Assembly: GCA_910576995.1 (NCBI GenBank)
Contig: CAJTLC010000024.1
Span: forward strand, 1 to 35,106
Direction of reading: 5' to 3'
Source: an uncultured Ruminococcus sp.
Lineage (GTDB): Bacteria; Bacillota; Clostridia; Oscillospirales; Ruminococcaceae
DNA length: 35,106 bases
The notes under the pieces are model-generated. The model saw only the letters and a program-made list of their open reading frames with translations, was not told the origin of the DNA and did not search any database. Below are positions 17,401 through 23,733 of this stretch, piece after piece; position 1 is the stretch's first letter; every line of letters starts with the position of its first letter. The translations under genes were made by a program, and so were the position numbers.

Positions 17401-17576
17401 GCAGCCGATACGCTCGTATATCCGTTTTCCGCATTTGCACCAAAATCGAATTTCCAGTTTGCAGCCGCCGCTTCTGCCGTTAGATCGTTTTTTGCCGATA
17501 TATGACCAATTCCCGCGGCTGCTGAAACGCACATCATCAAAGATGTCAATCCGCCTAAAAACTTTTTGAATTTCAT
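14436..17576 (-). CDS. Secreted two-domain SGNH/CE12 pectin-type esterase with internal dockerin
   Basis: The protein is 1046 residues. ATG 17576 follows AAGGGG by 9 bases. In order: signal peptide (1 to about 35); beta-sandwich domain (about 40-178); first SGNH esterase (about 186-384; GDSTVANYY near 191, GIND near 261, catalytic DDLH near 361); ricin-type trefoil, CBM13 (about 399-540, with repeated GANVQQW); Thr-rich linker; dockerin (about 577-640; GDANCDGKVEIADA then a looser NDGVTAQDAL); linker; CBM35 (about 666-802); second SGNH esterase (about 822-1038; GDSTVQSYR near 828, FAIND near 896, DGTHF near 1013). CE12 members deacetylate rhamnogalacturonan or xylan. The dockerin implies docking on a cohesin scaffold at the cell surface. 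Confidence 0.9.
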   Translation of the reverse strand: MKFKKFLGGLTSLMMCVSAAAGIGHISAKNDLTAEAAAANWKFDFGANAENGYTSVSAADGYSSAKGYGFAQTANVANVAAGGSGALSDAVQFKSENADNTFNVDLPKGLYEVKVITGNCSRTTIKMEGMLQMINLTGNNAVETIQIPVTDGQLNLQAVAGRANTPFSISAVEIKQLNTTGEMKPAIWLCGDSTVANYYNVADTSQHGWGQFLGEYVDKNRWEIRNMAASGQYAKGFVDAGQFAPIEYYGKEGDVYVISIGINDTNYSNAEEYYNTVNDMVKKAKAKGMTVVLVKQQGRRGDLTRNPLLSGRWFGGQLDTIGSEQNVTVIDLFNPWQDFGVSVGYEKMADYYAIQANGSNDDLHQSKLGSMKLAELMSQLYDFDNAGEITAEIMDEKVMYTFQNVNSGLYMEVADAKSESGANVQQWGSTEPAAHNVWKFKSAGDGYYYIYSALSDSIVLDVAGNKALNGQNIGLYNFNGNPNQQFKLTKNGDGSYKIRTRISNDKSAVEVINASKDFGANVQQWEINGVNCQDWFIEKAEIAPVKTELSVTTVTKPVETEKPVETTTTSSVPEGILLGDANCDGKVEIADATLILQYLTNKDEYGLTEIGMINADVCGGNDGVTAQDALFLQQYDAGIVELPVYQPPVIPDTTAAPVVTTKDPRYFAVDQAWEKGATETVNAGFTKTEANSAGANIGYVNLDNVVDSNITFAVEVSETGNYMTHIRFANGTDSDRKMKVYVNGDKENYWMQSFTGTGAWTEWTEFGIVLPLKSGLNSIQFVSATENGGPNLDYITLTLTDEPYAETYDPNDDKTPDVSDKPTVYIAGDSTVQSYRASYAPQQGWGYYLADYFDGNVTVVNNSIAGRSTKKFYDEGRWQSIVDNLKEGDYVMIQFAINDSGKSNADRYAPTCGNVNSPAAGSYEWYMTEFIKSAQAKGATPILVTTVIGMKAYSGGKFVNSYSNYCDACKQLSAKYSVPCIDLNTLMVNHYNSIGYDAALKYHLMGVVEGSTDGTHFCETGANAVAKLVADAVKAQKIADLENHVK

Positions 17577-17777
17577 AATCCATTCCCCTTCATTATTGGA
17601 AGTTTTTATCAATTATATCATATTTTCTTCACAAAGTCAACGCCGGATATATATACTTTTCGCTCTTTTTTATGACATTTTCGCCCATACCGTCAGGGCA
17701 TTATAAACTTTTGCATTCTAAAAATTCAAATAAGCTGCATTATTCTGCACATCATTAGACATCTTCGGGGATTAGTA

Positions 17778-17845
17778 TTAGAACCTGTTCTCATAGGATT
17801 TATGCTCGAAAACCCGTACACAATTTCTATGCGGACAGGTTCTAA
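17778..17845. mobile_element. Minimal 68-bp TTA...TAA element
   Basis: The ends TTAGAACCTGT and ACAGGTTCTAA are perfect 11-bp inverted repeats, extended imperfectly by CTCATAGG/CGCATAGA. Inside lies TATGCTCGAAAA, related to the words in the elements at 1654 and 4717. It sits 17 bases beyond the stop of the leftward peptidase gene. No coding capacity. Confidence 0.6.
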
Positions 17846-17862
17846 GTTTCCGAGGAGTTCTG

Positions 17863-18867
17863 TTACCAAGGACGAATGGTAACAGCCTGACATCCAAGCT
17901 CTTCATAACGCCGCTGAGCTTTATCGCGGTTATACGCGACCGCAGCGCCGCGCTGCGGATCGTTGAAGTAAAAATTCTCGTCGTCATATCCAACAAGCAG
18001 CAGGCAATGTTCATTCGACAGCCATGTAAATTCCTCTCCGCTGTCCCCTATTATCCACGAATTCTTCGGATTTCTTTCAGACGCTTTCATATTTATAGTC
18101 GCCCAGATCAGTACAGGCTCGCCGAAATCTATATATTCAAGGCAAATATCGTTCAGAGATATCCCGGAAAGATCGGCAACATCAAAACAATTCTCCGAAA
18201 GATAGAGCGTAAGCGCATTTATGATCGCCCCGCTGTAACAGCCAAATCCGTCCGTGCGTCTCGGATCGCCGATAAACGCTTTATGGGGGTCGGCGCAGTA
18301 TATCGTCCCGTCGTCAGCTTTTTCAAGGGGAACAAGTTCTATATAATTCTTGTCCGCAAGTTCGATAGTTGTAACGTCAAATCCGTAATATTTCAAAAGC
18401 ATGGATGTACTGACAAGTTCGCAGCCCGTTGGATATGAATACTGTGATATGTAAGGCGCTTCTATAAGCGTTATGCATTTTGATCCGGTTTCTAAATATT
18501 CTTCAACATTAATATTTACCGATTCCGTAACGACATATTCAGTCACTGCCGCTTTTTCGGTTCCTTCCGAATTTTCGGGCAAAAATTCAGTCGTAATTTC
18601 CGTTGTCGGTTTTATCGTTACATCCGGGACTGTGCTTTTGGATCTTTCATCTTTATTTTCTGCTGCTGTCGAATTTTCACTGATACTCGAAAGCGAATTT
18701 TCTGCGAATACATCTTCGAATTCATCAGACGAGTACTGTCCATCAGATTCAGAAACATTACCCATACCGAGATAATTATAATTGTCGCTTCTGTCAGATT
18801 CCGCGCAGGCAGGAAGCATTGCCGCCGCGATCATAGCTGCTGTCATAATAATTCTGTTCTTTTTCAT
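17863..18867 (-). CDS. C39-like peptidase, secreted lipoprotein
   Basis: The protein is about 334 residues. ATG 18867 has GGAGAG 5 bases upstream; a longer reading from 18912 adds 15 residues without a site. The signal peptide ends in MLPACAES, a plausible lipobox with lipid-bearing cysteine. A Thr/Glu/Ser-rich linker (to about 125) leads to a Peptidase_C39_2 domain: catalytic Cys in YPTGCELVSTSMLLKYYG, His in NEHCLLLVGYD, and the Asp/Asn in FNDPQRG. Such proteins are surface cysteine peptidases or amidases of unknown substrate. It diverges from the two-component operon at 19074, so the two may be co-regulated. Confidence 0.8.
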   Translation of the reverse strand: MKKNRIIMTAAMIAAAMLPACAESDRSDNYNYLGMGNVSESDGQYSSDEFEDVFAENSLSSISENSTAAENKDERSKSTVPDVTIKPTTEITTEFLPENSEGTEKAAVTEYVVTESVNINVEEYLETGSKCITLIEAPYISQYSYPTGCELVSTSMLLKYYGFDVTTIELADKNYIELVPLEKADDGTIYCADPHKAFIGDPRRTDGFGCYSGAIINALTLYLSENCFDVADLSGISLNDICLEYIDFGEPVLIWATINMKASERNPKNSWIIGDSGEEFTWLSNEHCLLLVGYDDENFYFNDPQRGAAVAYNRDKAQRRYEELGCQAVTIRPW

Positions 18868-18912
18868 AATTCTCTCCACTTGCAAATTTTTTGCAAAAAT
18901 TCTGTTTTTCAT

Positions 18913-18941
18913 TTGACATCTATCGATATTTTTGATAAAAT
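18913..18941 (+). promoter_or_regulatory. Promoter of the two-component operon
   Basis: TTGACA, 17 bases, TAAAAT, about 130 bases before the response-regulator start. It overlaps the leader of the divergent peptidase gene. Confidence 0.65.
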
Positions 18942-18977
18942 TATCATAGCGTTTGTATACAATTCCTTAATAATTAT

Positions 18978-19006
18978 ATTATCAACGCTTTTCGACAAAA
19001 TGTCAA
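18978..19006 (-). promoter_or_regulatory. Promoter of the C39-like lipoprotein gene
   Basis: On the minus strand: TTGACA, 17 bases, GATAAT, about 110 bases before ATG 18867. The divergent arrangement with the promoter at 18913-18941 gives overlapping transcripts across some 35 bases. Repeats of TTTTTGCAAA flank it (near 18890, 19012 and 19022) and could be binding sites. Confidence 0.6.
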
Positions 19007-19073
19007 TACTTTTTGCAAAAAATTTGCAAAATTCATTTTTTTACCTGTTCAGACAGGGAAAGGAGAATAAGAC

Positions 19074-19736
19074 TTGATAAAAGTTTTAATCATTGAAGAC
19101 GATGAAAATATTGCAAAAATGATAAAAGCAACCCTTGAAATGGTCAACTATAGTGGATTCTGCTGCTATGACGGTATTTCCGGCGCAGAAGAAGCGCTTC
19201 GCGGCGGATACGACGCGATACTGCTCGATATCATGCTCCCCGAAATGAACGGCTTTGAGGTTATGGAAAAAATCAAAGACTGCGGCACGCCTGTCATTTT
19301 CCTGACAGCCATGCAGGACGTTGCCGACAAAGTCAAGGGGCTGCGCCTTGGAGCGGAAGACTACATCGTAAAACCGTTCGAGGCGCTGGAGCTGCTCGCG
19401 CGTATTGACGTTGTACTGCGGCGTTCAAATAAAACTCAGCATATGCTGTCTTACGAATCTATTGAAGTTGACGTTGACAGGCATATTATTACAAAAAACG
19501 GCGAGCCTGTTCAGCTCACCCCAAAAGAATTTGACGTTGTCGTATATTTTCTACAGTATCTGGATATTGTTGTCTCCCGTGAGAATCTTCTCTCCAATGT
19601 TTGGGGGTACGAATACGAAGGCGAAAGCCGCACTGTAGATATTCATGTTCAGCAAGTCCGCCGCAAGCTGGAACTAAAAGATAAACTTATAACTATACCA
19701 AAACTTGGTTATCGCCTTGAAAGTCCCGAAAGATGA
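19074..19736 (+). CDS. OmpR-family response regulator
   Basis: The protein is 220 residues. The receiver domain (1-115) has Asp9/Asp10, phospho-acceptor Asp52 (ILLDIMLP), Thr78 and Lys100 (IVKPF). A winged-helix DNA-binding domain (about 125-218) shows LTPKEFDVVVYFLQYLD, the SRENLLSNVWGYEYEGESR part and RKLELKDKLITIPKLGYRL. The start is TTG 19074 after AAAGGAG. It overlaps the kinase gene by 4 bases. The target genes are unknown; the divergent peptidase is a candidate. Confidence 0.93.
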   Translation: MIKVLIIEDDENIAKMIKATLEMVNYSGFCCYDGISGAEEALRGGYDAILLDIMLPEMNGFEVMEKIKDCGTPVIFLTAMQDVADKVKGLRLGAEDYIVKPFEALELLARIDVVLRRSNKTQHMLSYESIEVDVDRHIITKNGEPVQLTPKEFDVVVYFLQYLDIVVSRENLLSNVWGYEYEGESRTVDIHVQQVRRKLELKDKLITIPKLGYRLESPER

Positions 19737-20152
19737 AACTCTGGCAGAAAATTTTTCTTAGTTCGCTGACGCTGATCATCGCCGTGGTAAATGTAATTTC
19801 TATCACGCTGCTAAACAACAGTCATCAGCTTCTCATGGAACGCGAACGCTCCCACTCTGTAAATGAGCATGAATATTTTACAGCTGCATTTATCAATGCC
19901 CTGACTTACGAAAAACTTGCCGAGGAAGCCTTGATCCTTACCACTGACGAAATCTCGCAGATCGCAGAAAATATGGTAAATTCCGAGAACCGCGCAGGCG
20001 GCATAGCGATCTACAGCGATTCGGAAACGGCGATCACAAAAAACATTTCTTATATGCTAAACAAAAATATTACAGAAAAATTTATTAGCAGCATAGATAA
20101 AAGCGGGGATAATTATTCTGTATCGGTATTTGACGACGACGATAAAAAATAA
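19733..20152 (+). CDS. Sensor histidine kinase, N-terminal part (split gene)
   Basis: The frame is 139 residues, with one membrane helix (about 7-27) and an extracytoplasmic sensor region of about 110 residues. It ends at TAA 20150-20152 right after GATAAAAAA. The next frame begins in the overlapping ATG (TAATG) and continues the sensor domain, so the two frames together make one normal kinase. Reading through requires a -1 shift, equal to seven A's in place of six. It is either a frameshift mutation, a sequencing error in the A-run, or real slippage. Confidence 0.75.
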   Translation: MKLWQKIFLSSLTLIIAVVNVISITLLNNSHQLLMERERSHSVNEHEYFTAAFINALTYEKLAEEALILTTDEISQIAENMVNSENRAGGIAIYSDSETAITKNISYMLNKNITEKFISSIDKSGDNYSVSVFDDDDKK

Positions 20153-21171
20153 TGGTTATCGGCTCTGCCGTAGATATCGAAACATCCTGCTATTTCATCA
20201 TAACCGCAACTGATATTTCCGAAATTTACGCCGTAAAAGAGCAGCAAGCTGATTTCGTACGCAAGGTCAGCATCGGTTCTTCTGCCGTTATATCGCTTAT
20301 CCTCCTTATTATGGTCATCGTTCTGCTTCGTCCGCTGAGCCGTCTTAATATCTATGCGAAAGCCATAGCAGAAGGAAAATATAATCTGCGAATCCGAAAA
20401 AAAGGCAGCCCCGAATTCAAGAAACTGGCTGAAAATATGAATAAAATGGCTGATTCCGTACAGCTAAACGCAATGCGACTTGAGAACATCGCCGAAGCAA
20501 GACAGACTTTTATTGCAAATCTTGCTCATGAAATGAAAACTCCGCTTACTTCAATATTGGGCTTCGCCGATCTTCTGCGAATTAAAAAGAATGTTTCAGA
20601 CAGCGACCGAATAGAATATGCGGGAGTTATAGTCGAGGAAACAAAACGCCTGCGTTCTCTTTCGGGAAAACTTATGGAACTGGTAGCTCTCGGCGGCACG
20701 GAAATTGAAAAAACCGAAGTAAATCTGCCGAAAATAATTAAAGAAACCGAAACGGCTCTTGCTCCGCTGCTTGCCAAAAATTCCGTAGAACTGTCCTGCG
20801 TCTCCGAAAATATCGTAATATCTGCCGATGAGGAACTTTTCAAATCCCTTCTCTATAACATAATCGAAAATGCGGTAAAAGCTTCCCCGAAAGGCGGTCA
20901 GATAAAGCTTTATGCCGCAATAGACGGTGAAAATACAGTGATCTCCATTACCGACGATGGAATAGGAATGACCGACGAGCAGATAAAAAGAGTTTTCGAG
21001 CCGTTTTATATGGCTGACAAATCAAGAAGCAGAAAAGCGGGCGGCGCAGGTCTTGGACTTTCGCTTTGCGCGGAAATTGCAAAACTTCATGGCGCTTTCA
21101 TCGATATAAAAAGCGAACCCAATAAAGGCACGTCCGTATTAATCATTATTTCGGCGGAGGCGAAAAAATGA
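20152..21171 (+). CDS. Sensor histidine kinase, catalytic part (split gene)
   Basis: The frame is 339 residues. The end of the sensor region (1-37) is followed by membrane helix 2 (about 39-59), HAMP (60-112), a HisKA domain with phospho-acceptor His126 (ANLAHEMKTPL), and an HATPase domain with N box NIIENAVKAS, G1 box DDGIGMT and GAGLGLSLC. On its own it lacks the first membrane helix, so sensing would be lost unless both halves join. It is followed, with a 4-base overlap, by the membrane-anchored gene at 21168. Confidence 0.85.
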   Translation: MVIGSAVDIETSCYFIITATDISEIYAVKEQQADFVRKVSIGSSAVISLILLIMVIVLLRPLSRLNIYAKAIAEGKYNLRIRKKGSPEFKKLAENMNKMADSVQLNAMRLENIAEARQTFIANLAHEMKTPLTSILGFADLLRIKKNVSDSDRIEYAGVIVEETKRLRSLSGKLMELVALGGTEIEKTEVNLPKIIKETETALAPLLAKNSVELSCVSENIVISADEELFKSLLYNIIENAVKASPKGGQIKLYAAIDGENTVISITDDGIGMTDEQIKRVFEPFYMADKSRSRKAGGAGLGLSLCAEIAKLHGAFIDIKSEPNKGTSVLIIISAEAKK

Positions 21172-22196
21172 AACAAAATGCAGTATTCGCTGTTCTGACA
21201 GCTATTGTTTTGGCGCTTGGGTTTTATTCAATGGATATAGTCGAAAAATTTTACGATAAGCCCTGCGATACTTCAATAACCAATATCAGCCGCAGCGAAA
21301 ATAAAGCCGTTTATATTTCGGCTATCGACAAGACGATCGCTCCAATGAAGATGATCGTTCCCTATCCTGATAATGAGATCCCCGAAAAAAACGATGAAGC
21401 GCGTTCCATTGCAACAGCTATGATCAAAGCAATGTCCCGTTACGATAACAGAATAACTATTGAATGGGGAATCCAGCAGCAGCTTTTCAATAGCTGGAAA
21501 TTCAGCAAAAACGGTTATATATATCTTGATAAATGGCAATATATCGCCGCTAATCAAACCGAGCGGTTTTTGGACTGCATTGTAGATATGGAAGATTACA
21601 GCATTGCCTATATCAGATTTTACAACGACGACGATCGAACTCCGAATTCAAGCGCAATGTACAGCGGGCTTGAAAAATTGTCGGTTGAAGCTGAAGAATT
21701 TTATCCGCATCTGAATGATTTATTAAATAAATTTCACGGTCAATTGCCTGAATATGCTGAAATGGAAATCGATGAAACGCTTCCGTTTCAAAAAATTTTC
21801 GAGATCGAAGCCTGCTCTCCGTGGGAGCATAATTCCATGCTTCTGAAATATATCGAACGTTATAACGATATGAAAGACGCGGTAAGCTGCGTCACCAATT
21901 CATCCACGGCTTCATTCTGGCTGTCGCCCATTGCTCTTGAATATCTTATAATAGATCACAAGGCTTTTATGTATTATCAGGATATTACATCCGATACAAG
22001 AGCGATGACAACGCAGAATGTTCTGAACCGATTTGCAAATGATTCCTCTTATAAATGGACAAAACCGTCTTATTCGGCGTCCGGAGGAAGAATTTACCAG
22101 ACCATACCTATAAACGATGACGAACTGACTGTTATCTACAGCGTTAAAGAAGACCTTATCGAGGGTTATTACTATAATAATAATTACAGCAATTAA
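21168..22196 (+). CDS. Membrane-anchored protein of the two-component operon, unknown
   Basis: The protein is 342 residues. A single N-terminal helix (about 4-24; AVFAVLTAIVLALGFYSM) works as signal or anchor, followed by an extracytoplasmic domain of about 310 residues with no motif I know. Its start overlaps the kinase stop by 4 bases (ATGA), so it is part of the operon and may act as an accessory sensor or an output of the system. It ends 21 bases before the hairpin at 22217. Confidence 0.7.
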   Translation: MKQNAVFAVLTAIVLALGFYSMDIVEKFYDKPCDTSITNISRSENKAVYISAIDKTIAPMKMIVPYPDNEIPEKNDEARSIATAMIKAMSRYDNRITIEWGIQQQLFNSWKFSKNGYIYLDKWQYIAANQTERFLDCIVDMEDYSIAYIRFYNDDDRTPNSSAMYSGLEKLSVEAEEFYPHLNDLLNKFHGQLPEYAEMEIDETLPFQKIFEIEACSPWEHNSMLLKYIERYNDMKDAVSCVTNSSTASFWLSPIALEYLIIDHKAFMYYQDITSDTRAMTTQNVLNRFANDSSYKWTKPSYSASGGRIYQTIPINDDELTVIYSVKEDLIEGYYYNNNYSN

Positions 22197-22216
22197 CTTT
22201 ATATAAAGAAGAGTTC

Positions 22217-22309
22217 GCTGATAAAAATTTCTCATAGCTGCGTTGTCGTCGTCACCGGGCGTCAGCCCGCTTTCCTCCTCCGCCTTGCTATGAGAAATTT
22301 TTATTCAGC
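22217..22309 (-). repeat. Long hairpin with shared loop core (copy 3)
   Basis: The arms pair over about 22 bp with one bulge: GCTGATAAAAATTTCTCATA on the left and its near complement at 22287-22309. On the minus strand the loop reads CAAGGCGGAGGAGG, then GCGGGCTGACGCCCG (a small inner stem), then GTGACGACGACAACGCAG. It shares the GGCGGAGGAGG and ACGCAG words with the loops at 47-87 and 11260-11290, while its stem is unrelated to theirs. It follows the two-component operon. Confidence 0.65.
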
Positions 22310-22514
22310 TCCTTTGGTACAATATTAGCATAGTCCAAACTGCTGACCCAGTAGTGACAGGCTATGCTTATTTTAGTATAATGAGAAGGTAATGGACTGA
22401 CGGCACCTCCTTGGAACTTAGCGTTCGTTGATGAAAGCGTCAGCCGCCTTCTTATGTGTTTGAGTAACGCGGAAGCAAAATATTTGTATATTTTCATCAA
22501 TAATATATCACTGT
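22310..22514. other. Gene-free stretch, unidentified
   Basis: No gene with a ribosome site is visible. A minus-strand frame of 78 codons (22288-22524) spans it, but it starts in a region without RBS, runs into the hairpin and has no recognisable domain. The word TTAGCATAG and a near-complement CTATGCTTA (about 22326 and 22362) form a weak inverted repeat. It may be decayed mobile DNA. Confidence 0.3.
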
Positions 22515-22583
22515 AATTGTGCAATCGTACAAAGTTAAGATTTGGAGCGGCACTTTTTTGGGTTTTTTAGGCATTAGTATATG
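22515..22583 (+). promoter_or_regulatory. Upstream block shared with the DUF4367 gene
   Basis: ATTGTG, 6 bases, TACAAAGTT, 29 bases, TTTTAGGCATTAGTATATG, ending 40 bases before ATG 22623. It is the counterpart of the minus-strand block at 1027-1094. Both copies point toward the gene they precede, and both genes encode envelope proteins. Confidence 0.45.
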
Positions 22584-22622
22584 TAGAAAAAAATTATATT
22601 AATTGAAAGATCAGGTGATTTA

Positions 22623-23594
22623 ATGAGAAAAGAAATTGTAAATGCCGTTTTAGCTTTAACTATAGTAACAGGTACGATAGCAGCTTTTCCTTTTGTAAAG
22701 CAGCTTGATAAATCTGAGGCAAAAGCTGAATTTTCCGATCTTACTGACAGTGATATTGCAGAAAATAATGCTGAAATCGAAATTAATGATAACAGTATTA
22801 TCGAATCAAGAATTCTGTCAAAGGCTGTAGACGTCAATGCCGCAAGCAAAGATGATGTGTATCACATGATGTTGAACAGCATAGATTATTATGACAAGGT
22901 TTCAGGAACTATGCTTTTCACATTAGGCAATACCGATTTTATCAATGTTGTTGATTTTCAATGTTCGTTATCGGACTCTGCTGCTTATTCGGATTATGCG
23001 CAATATCGCGTTGATAATGTGAAAAGTGTAACATATGATAATATAAAGGAATACGAGTGTACCGCGCATCAGGAAATTTTTTGCGATCCAAATCTGACGG
23101 CTCATGTTAATCTTGCTGAAAGGCAATATGAATTTGAAGATCGTTCTGTAACCACATTGGATAATGTGGTGCATATACCAGATGAAGAAAGATTTAAAAT
23201 AGGAAAAGACGGACGAGCCGAAGTTTGTTATGTTGCAGATCCGACTAATGTGTATATGTCGAATCATTGTCTCTTTCCACAGGAACTGACTTTGGGATAC
23301 TTACATGATCAAAGCTTATGGGAAATTGTAGGCACTACTAATTGCAACGGCAGAATCTGCTATGTTATAGAGGGCGTCCCTACGCCTGAATATGGAGAAA
23401 AACTGAATGTGTCCAACTTCAGTTTTTGGGTTGATGCACAAACAGGTGTGCTGGTGCGATACGAAGGATATGATAAGGCGGGCAACATAAGCGGCATGAT
23501 GTATACCGAAAATTTAAAATTTGAGGAAAACGCAGAATCTATAAATTCATTTAATATTGATTCGATTAAAGATTATAAAGAAATTAAACAATAA
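22623..23594 (+). CDS. Secreted protein with LolA/RseB-like C-terminal region
   Basis: The protein is 323 residues. A signal sequence or anchor (about 5-26; VNAVLALTIVTGTIAAFPFV) is followed by an acidic segment and a beta-rich domain. The C-terminal pattern (CYVIEGVP, FWVDAQTGVLVRYEGYDKAG, YTENLKFEE) is typical of the LolA-like fold of outer-surface and RseB-type stress proteins. Function unknown. AGGTG lies 7 bases before ATG. It stands alone, with the shared upstream block at 22515-22583 and a terminator-like hairpin after it. A link to the ECF system at 185-1586 is possible but unproven. Confidence 0.65.
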   Translation: MRKEIVNAVLALTIVTGTIAAFPFVKQLDKSEAKAEFSDLTDSDIAENNAEIEINDNSIIESRILSKAVDVNAASKDDVYHMMLNSIDYYDKVSGTMLFTLGNTDFINVVDFQCSLSDSAAYSDYAQYRVDNVKSVTYDNIKEYECTAHQEIFCDPNLTAHVNLAERQYEFEDRSVTTLDNVVHIPDEERFKIGKDGRAEVCYVADPTNVYMSNHCLFPQELTLGYLHDQSLWEIVGTTNCNGRICYVIEGVPTPEYGEKLNVSNFSFWVDAQTGVLVRYEGYDKAGNISGMMYTENLKFEENAESINSFNIDSIKDYKEIKQ

Positions 23595-23654
23595 TTCACA
23601 GCTCTTTAATATTAACAATATTATTTCTCAAAAGAATTGTTATATAAATAGAAA

Positions 23655-23695
23655 AGCCATAGCACTTTTGACTTATAGTTAAAAATGCTATGGCT
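23655..23695 (-). terminator. Terminator of metK
   Basis: A 10-bp stem (AGCCATAGCA with its complement, extended by TTTT/AAAA across one mismatch) is followed on the minus strand by TTTTCTATTTATA. It lies between the convergent genes at 23594 and 23734 and may also block plus-strand readthrough. Confidence 0.65.
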
Positions 23696-23733
23696 AAATA
23701 AGTATTGCACGAATTGTGCGGATCTTTTTGGTA

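Noticed and set aside
22288..22524. Minus-strand frame of 78 codons after the two-component operon
   Set aside because: No RBS, runs into the hairpin at 22217-22309 and has no family match I can name; listed only as gene-free DNA.
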